Source of the DNA: UBA668 sp963720695
GTDB lineage: Bacteria; Actinomycetota; Acidimicrobiia; Acidimicrobiales; Ilumatobacteraceae
Length of the DNA: 64,000 nt
Reading direction: 5' to 3'
NCBI GenBank assembly: GCA_963720695.1
Contig: CAVRGG010000007.1
Coordinates: forward strand, 372,001 to 436,000
Positions 59,878 through 64,000 of the stretch are shown in pieces. Position 1 is the stretch's first letter; each line of letters starts with the position of its first letter. Below the pieces are notes generated by a model, which was not told the origin of the DNA, ran no database searches, and worked only from the letters and a program-made list of their open reading frames with translations. The translations under genes and the position numbers were made by a program.

Positions 59878-62423
59878 CCCGCCTGCTCCACGGGGGCCAG
59901 CACGACCGAGCAGCCCAGCTCGGCGCCCTCGACCCACTGGAAGTCCTCCACCGAACCGGCGTCGCCGAGATCGCCCTCGGCGAGGCGGACGAGCGCGAGC
60001 AGATCGGACGGACCCGTGATCACCGCGGTGGACACGCCCGCCTTCTGGCTCGCCTTCGCCTCGGTCTTGGCCCGACGGATCGCGCCGAGGACCTCGCTCG
60101 TCGGGTCCAGCATGGAGGCGTCGCCGTTGCGGTGACCCTGCGGCCACGACTGTGCGTGGACGGTCCCGCTCTGCCACCAGCTCCACACCTCGTCGGTGAC
60201 GAAGGGCAGGTACGGGGCGAACAGCCGGTGGACCGTGTGCAGCGCCTCGCGCAACGCCGCCAGCGCCGACGCGGCGCCCTCCGGGCCGTGGCCGTGGTAG
60301 GCACGTCCCTTCACGAGTTCGACGTAGTCGTCGCAGAACCACCAGAAGAACGCCTCGATCTGCTCCAGCGCGCGGGCGTAGTCGAACCCCTCGAAGGCGA
60401 CGGTGGCCTCGTCGACCGTCTGGGCGAGGCGGGCGAGCATCGCCACGTCGATCGCCTCGGTCGCGCTCGCGCCCGCCGGCGGCTCGCCGAAGGAGAGCAC
60501 GAACTTCGTCGCGTTGAGCAGCTTGGTGGCGAGCTTGCGGCCGACCTTCATCTGCCCTTCGTCGAGCGCGGTGTCGACACCTGGCCGGCCGCTCGCCGCC
60601 CAGTAACGGATGGCATCCGTGCCGTACTTCTCCAGCAGGTCGATCGGCGTGACGACGTTGCCCTTGCTCTTGGACATCTTCTTGCGATCGGGGTCGAGGA
60701 TCCAGCCGCTGATCGCCGCGTTGGCCCACGGGGCGCAGCCGTGTTCGTGGTGGCTGCGGACCATCGTGGCGAACAGCCAGGTGCGGATGATGTCGTGACC
60801 CTGGGGGCGCATGTCCATCGGGAAGACTCGATCGAAGAGCGAGTCCTCCTCTTCCCATGCGCTCGCGATCTGTGGCGTCAGCGACGAGGTGGCCCAGGTG
60901 TCCATGACGTCGGGGTCGCCGATGAACCCGCCGGGCACGCCGCGCTGATCGTTGGTGAATCCCGCCGGGCAGTCGGTGCTGGGGTCGACAGGAAGCAGAC
61001 GCTCGTCGGGCACGAGCACCTCGTCGAAGCGCGGGTTGCCGTCGGCATCGAGCCGGTACCACAGCGGGACCGGGACGCCGAAGAAGCGCTGCCTGCTGAC
61101 CAGCCAGTCGCCGTTGAGGCCGCCGACCCAGTTGTCGTAGCGGTGCTCCATGTACGTCGGATGCCAGGTGACCTCGCGGCCGCGGGCGATCAGGCGGTCG
61201 CGCAGCTCGGTGTCGCGGCCGCCGTTGCGGATGTACCACTGTCGCGTGGCGACGATCTCCAGCGGCCGAGTCCCGCGCTCGTAGAACTTCACCGGATGCG
61301 AGATCGGGCGGGCGTCGCCGATCATCTCGCCCGACGCCTGGAGGAGCTCGACCACCTTGCGCTGGGCCTGCTTCGGCGCCAGCCCGGCGATCTGGGCGTA
61401 GGCCTCGGTGCCGGCGGCGGTGGTGATCCACTCCGGAGTCTCGGCCGCGAACCGGCCGTCGAAGCCGATCAGCGCACGCGACGGAAGGTTGAGCTCGCGC
61501 CACCAGGTGACGTCGGTGACGTCGCCGAAGGTGCAGATCATCGCGATGCCGGTGCCCTTCTCGGGGTCGGCGAGGTGGTGGGCGAGCACCGGCACCTCGA
61601 CCTCGAACAGCGGCGTTCGCACCGTGGACCCGAAGAACGGCTGGAACCGGGCGTCGTCGGGGTGGGCGACCATGGCGACGCAGCTGGCGAGCAGCTCGGG
61701 GCGGGTGGTGTCGATGACGAGGTCGCCCTGACCGTCGGAGCGGTGGAACGCAACCTGGTGATAGGCGCCGGGGACCTCGCGGTCCTCCATCTCCGCCTGG
61801 GCGACAGCGGTGCGCTCGTCGATGTCGTACAGCGTCGGCGCGTCCTGCTGGTACGCCTCGCCACGGGCCAGGTTGCGCAGGAACCCCCGTTGGCTGACGC
61901 GCCGGGCGCGCTCGCCGATGGTGGTGTAGAGCAGCGTCCAGTCGACGCTGAGGCCGAGCAGCCGGATGATGTGCTCGAAGACCTGCTCGTCGAGATGCGT
62001 GATCTCGCGGCAGAGCTCGACGAAGTTGGGGCGGCTCACGGGGACCGCGCGGTGGTCCTTGGGCACGTCGCCGTGGAACGGCGCGCTGAAGTCCGGGTCG
62101 AACGGCAGCGACGGGTCGCAACGGACGCCGGTGACGTTCTGGACGCGTCGCTCGGTGGCGAGGCCGTTGTCGTCCCAGCCGATGGGGTAGAAGACCTTCT
62201 TGCCGCGCATCCGCTGGAACCGCGCCACGGTGTCGGTGTGGGTGTAGGAGAACACGTGCCCGATGTGGAGCGACCCGCTGACCGTGGGTGGCGGGGTGTC
62301 GATGGCGAATACCTCGTCGCGACTCGCGGAACGGTCGAAGCGGTAGGTGCCATCGGCTTCCCACTGCTGCATCCAGCGTGTCTCGATGCCGTCGAGCGAC
62401 GGCTTGTCAGGGATGTTCGCCAT
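59874..62423 (-). CDS. valS: Valyl-tRNA synthetase
   Basis: The 849-residue class I synthetase charges tRNA-Val. It has PPPTVSGSLHIGHVFSYTHTD (HIGH), the editing domain with VIDTTRPELLASCVAMVAHPDD and GTGIAMICTFGD, the WYIRNGG/ VSRQRFFGVPVPLWYR core, and DRKKMSKSKGNVVTP (KMSKS). It lacks the long C-terminal coiled coil of the roughly 950-residue bacterial type and resembles the shorter archaeal-like ValS found in some actinobacteria and alphaproteobacteria. The ATG at 62423 begins MANIPDKPSLDGIE. Single-copy and essential. Confidence 0.95.
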   Translation of the reverse strand: MANIPDKPSLDGIETRWMQQWEADGTYRFDRSASRDEVFAIDTPPPTVSGSLHIGHVFSYTHTDTVARFQRMRGKKVFYPIGWDDNGLATERRVQNVTGVRCDPSLPFDPDFSAPFHGDVPKDHRAVPVSRPNFVELCREITHLDEQVFEHIIRLLGLSVDWTLLYTTIGERARRVSQRGFLRNLARGEAYQQDAPTLYDIDERTAVAQAEMEDREVPGAYHQVAFHRSDGQGDLVIDTTRPELLASCVAMVAHPDDARFQPFFGSTVRTPLFEVEVPVLAHHLADPEKGTGIAMICTFGDVTDVTWWRELNLPSRALIGFDGRFAAETPEWITTAAGTEAYAQIAGLAPKQAQRKVVELLQASGEMIGDARPISHPVKFYERGTRPLEIVATRQWYIRNGGRDTELRDRLIARGREVTWHPTYMEHRYDNWVGGLNGDWLVSRQRFFGVPVPLWYRLDADGNPRFDEVLVPDERLLPVDPSTDCPAGFTNDQRGVPGGFIGDPDVMDTWATSSLTPQIASAWEEEDSLFDRVFPMDMRPQGHDIIRTWLFATMVRSHHEHGCAPWANAAISGWILDPDRKKMSKSKGNVVTPIDLLEKYGTDAIRYWAASGRPGVDTALDEGQMKVGRKLATKLLNATKFVLSFGEPPAGASATEAIDVAMLARLAQTVDEATVAFEGFDYARALEQIEAFFWWFCDDYVELVKGRAYHGHGPEGAASALAALREALHTVHRLFAPYLPFVTDEVWSWWQSGTVHAQSWPQGHRNGDASMLDPTSEVLGAIRRAKTEAKASQKAGVSTAVITGPSDLLALVRLAEGDLGDAGSVEDFQWVEGAELGCSVVLAPVEQAG

Positions 62424-62473
62424 AGTTGGGCAAGGCTACCGAAAGACGCTCGTCGGCCGTCGACCGTTACTCG

Positions 62474-62479
62474 TAGGCT
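62474..62479 (+). promoter_or_regulatory. Leaderless -10 box for cysS
   Basis: TAGGCT lies 8 nt before the cysS ATG; no ribosome-binding site is visible. I did not see a T-box in the 64-nt valS-cysS gap. Confidence 0.4.
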
Positions 62480-62487
62480 GTCGCCCC

Positions 62488-63843
62488 ATGCTGCACCTGT
62501 ACGACACTGCGACCCGGAAGGTTCGAGAGCTCGCCCTGCGCGAGCCCGGCTCGGTGAGCATCTACCTGTGTGGCCCCACCGTCTACGGCCCTCCCCACCT
62601 CGGTCACGGGCGGGCCACCCTCGTGTACGACGTGCTGCGCCGCTACCTCGAGTGGAGCGGGCTGCAGGTCCGCCTGGTCAGCAACATCACCGACATCGAC
62701 GACAGCATCATCAACCGCGCCAACCGCGAGAGCCGGCCGTGGCAGGACATCACCCACGCGTGCGAGGCGGTCTGGTTCGAGGCGATGGACAAGCTCGGTG
62801 TGGCCCGTCCCACCGACGTCCCCCATGCCACCGAGTACGTCGCCGAGATGGTGTCGATGATCGGCGAACTGGTCGACATCGGCCGCGCCTACGTCACCGA
62901 CGACGGCGTCTACCTCAACGTCGAGTCCGTGGAGGACTACGGCCTCCTCGTCAACCAGCACCTGTCCGACATGCTCGAAGGTGGCGGCGACCGCGAGGTC
63001 GTGGGTGCGGGCAACAAGCGCCACCCGGCCGACTTCGTGCTCTGGAAGCTGGCCAAGCCCGGCGAGCCGTCGTGGCCGTCGCCGTGGGGTGAAGGGCGTC
63101 CCGGATGGCACAGCGAGTGCGTGGTGATGAGCCTCGACCTGCTGGGCGAGGGGTTCGATCTCCACTGCGGCGGGATGGACCTCAAGTTCCCCCACCACGA
63201 GAACGAGCGGGCCCAGGCGGTCGCGCTCGGCAAGCGGTTCGCCAACCACTGGATGCACAACGGGTTCGTGGTCGACGCCGAGGGCGAGAAGATGTCCAAG
63301 AGCCTCGGCAACGTCGCCAACCTGCTCGATCTGATGGAGCACTACGACCCGCGGGCGTATCGCATGCTGTTGCTGCAGTCGCACTACCGCGGACCCGTGT
63401 CCGTCGGCCAGGACAACATCGACGCCGCGGTCAAGTCGTTGGCCGGGCTCGACTCGTTCGCGGCCCGCACCGCCGGTCTCCCCGCAGCGGCACCGGATGC
63501 GGAGGTGCTCGCCTCGTTCCGCCAGAAGATGGACGACGACCTCGACACGCCGGCCGCCACGGCCCTGCTGTTCGACACCGTGCGCCGGGCCAACGCCGCG
63601 CTCGACGTCGGCGACACCGGTGCCGCGGCGCTGGTGGCCGCCGTGCACGAGATCTGCGCCGCGTTCGGCCTCGTGCTCAACGCGGGTGGCGACGTGCCGG
63701 CGGAGATCGCCGCCAAGGCCTCCGCGCTCGACGCCGCACGGGCATCGAAGGACTTCGCCACCGCCGACGCCCTGCGTGCCGAACTGCAGGCCGACGGCTG
63801 GACCGTCGAGACCACCAAGGACGGCACCAAGGTCCGCCGCTGA
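62488..63843 (+). CDS. cysS: Cysteinyl-tRNA synthetase
   Basis: The 451-residue enzyme has the zinc/HIGH region YLCGPTVYGPPHLGHGRA, SNITDIDDSIINRA, GRPGWHSECVVMS and LHCGGMDLKFPHHENERAQ with further zinc ligands, and the KMSKS loop in EKMSKSLGN. A C-terminal DALR-type domain follows. This arrangement is CysS rather than MshC, which is shorter and diverges after the catalytic core. The ATG is selected by the leaderless box. The valS-cysS divergent pair is a pure housekeeping location. Confidence 0.95.
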   Translation: MLHLYDTATRKVRELALREPGSVSIYLCGPTVYGPPHLGHGRATLVYDVLRRYLEWSGLQVRLVSNITDIDDSIINRANRESRPWQDITHACEAVWFEAMDKLGVARPTDVPHATEYVAEMVSMIGELVDIGRAYVTDDGVYLNVESVEDYGLLVNQHLSDMLEGGGDREVVGAGNKRHPADFVLWKLAKPGEPSWPSPWGEGRPGWHSECVVMSLDLLGEGFDLHCGGMDLKFPHHENERAQAVALGKRFANHWMHNGFVVDAEGEKMSKSLGNVANLLDLMEHYDPRAYRMLLLQSHYRGPVSVGQDNIDAAVKSLAGLDSFAARTAGLPAAAPDAEVLASFRQKMDDDLDTPAATALLFDTVRRANAALDVGDTGAAALVAAVHEICAAFGLVLNAGGDVPAEIAAKASALDAARASKDFATADALRAELQADGWTVETTKDGTKVRR

Positions 63844-63922
63844 CCCGCCCGCACCAGCCCCACCCCCGTCGCAGGCCCGGCAGGAGGCGAGAAGGACCCC
63901 GAATCCGATAGAACGGGGGATC

Positions 63923-64000
63923 GTGTCGAAGGCTGAGCGCACCCCACCCCCCAAGGGGTACTGGACCATCTGGTTCACGGTGGCGCTCGATCTGGTGGGT
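63923..64000 (+). CDS. MFS transporter, N-terminal 26 codons (truncated by window edge)
   Basis: The frame from GTG 63923 reads MSKAERTPPPKGYWTIWFTVALDLVG up to the window end. The GYWTIWFTVALDLVG start of a first membrane helix is typical of drug-resistance type major facilitator proteins (TCR/Tet-like). Only 26 codons are visible, so this is tentative. It follows cysS by 79 nt. Confidence 0.6.
   Translation, partial: MSKAERTPPPKGYWTIWFTVALDLVG

Noticed and set aside
63947..63962. ACCCCCCAAGGGGTAC resembles the ATACCC-type palindrome
   Set aside because: It encodes PPPKGY in the first codons of the MFS transporter and lacks the outer AT positions; treated as coincidence.

Overview
The window is about 64 kb of GC-rich, densely packed chromosome. 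It looks like a non-mycobacterial actinobacterium, most likely of the Acidimicrobiia (Ilumatobacter-like) type; this placement is an inference from gene content. Supporting content includes tandem NDMA-type zinc alcohol dehydrogenases, glucosyl-3-phosphoglycerate synthase beside a folP-like gene, cydABDC, a DUF222/13E12 HNH protein, a SepX/GlpR-like membrane protein, and many leaderless genes whose TAnnnT -10 box lies 6-9 nt before the start codon. No intergenic stretch exceeds 300 bases; the longest (30376-30500) holds an inverted-repeat array. I see no rRNA, CRISPR array, insertion sequence, prophage or replication origin.

Layout. 1-5.7 kb: the tail of an aminoglycoside-type phosphotransferase, a small exported protein, a hotdog thioesterase, then tldD-tldE-PHP phosphoesterase-uppP. 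5.7-11.1 kb: an MMPL transporter overlapping a histidine kinase/LuxR-type regulator pair, a pirin and an AhpD-like protein. 11.1-18.6 kb: a broken SAF-domain gene, a cysteine-free FmdB-like gene with a CIRCE heat-shock operator in front, galU, an AlkD-like repair protein, a broken glycolipid-binding gene, moeA, moaA and two exported proteins. 18.7-24.5 kb: a five-gene type IV pilus/type II secretion-like operon (ATPase, inner-membrane protein, two prepilins, a large PilX-like protein) behind a sigma-28-like promoter. 24.6-25.9 kb: moaC, a SepX/GlpR-like gene and tRNA-Ala(CGC). 25.9-30.4 kb: enoyl-CoA hydratase, a folB-folK fusion, a divergent DHPS-family gene, gpgS and an unknown membrane protein.

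30.5-41.6 kb: cytochrome bd oxidase operon cydABDC, the hrpA helicase, a lipoprotein cytochrome c and a two-domain fasciclin lipoprotein. 41.6-53.3 kb: a mixed catabolic and accessory segment with alpha/beta hydrolase, GMC oxidoreductase, serine beta-lactamase-like hydrolase, ThrH phosphatase, acyl-CoA synthetase, a broken DUF222-HNH gene, a beta-propeller lipoprotein with a SnoaL-like partner, a methyltransferase, a suppressor-of-fused protein, a degenerate HNH-like protein and an ornithine cyclodeaminase-family enzyme. 53.4-57.6 kb: an overlapping operon of two alcohol dehydrogenases, a MoxR ATPase and a VWA protein. 57.6-64 kb: an LCP ligase, a MscS channel, valS, cysS and the first 26 codons of an MFS transporter.

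Cross-cutting observations. Nine apparent frameshifts affect six genes, including moaA and cydA; eight behave like a single extra base, so sequence errors are the first explanation and true decay the second. DosR-box-like palindromes sit at nearly identical spacing (14 and 15 nt) upstream of candidate -10 boxes at cydABDC and at the hydrolase-GMC pair, suggesting shared hypoxia or redox control. The moeA/glycolipid-binding divergent pair shares a perfectly symmetric promoter palindrome. Regulatory assignments are motif-based readings by eye and untested.
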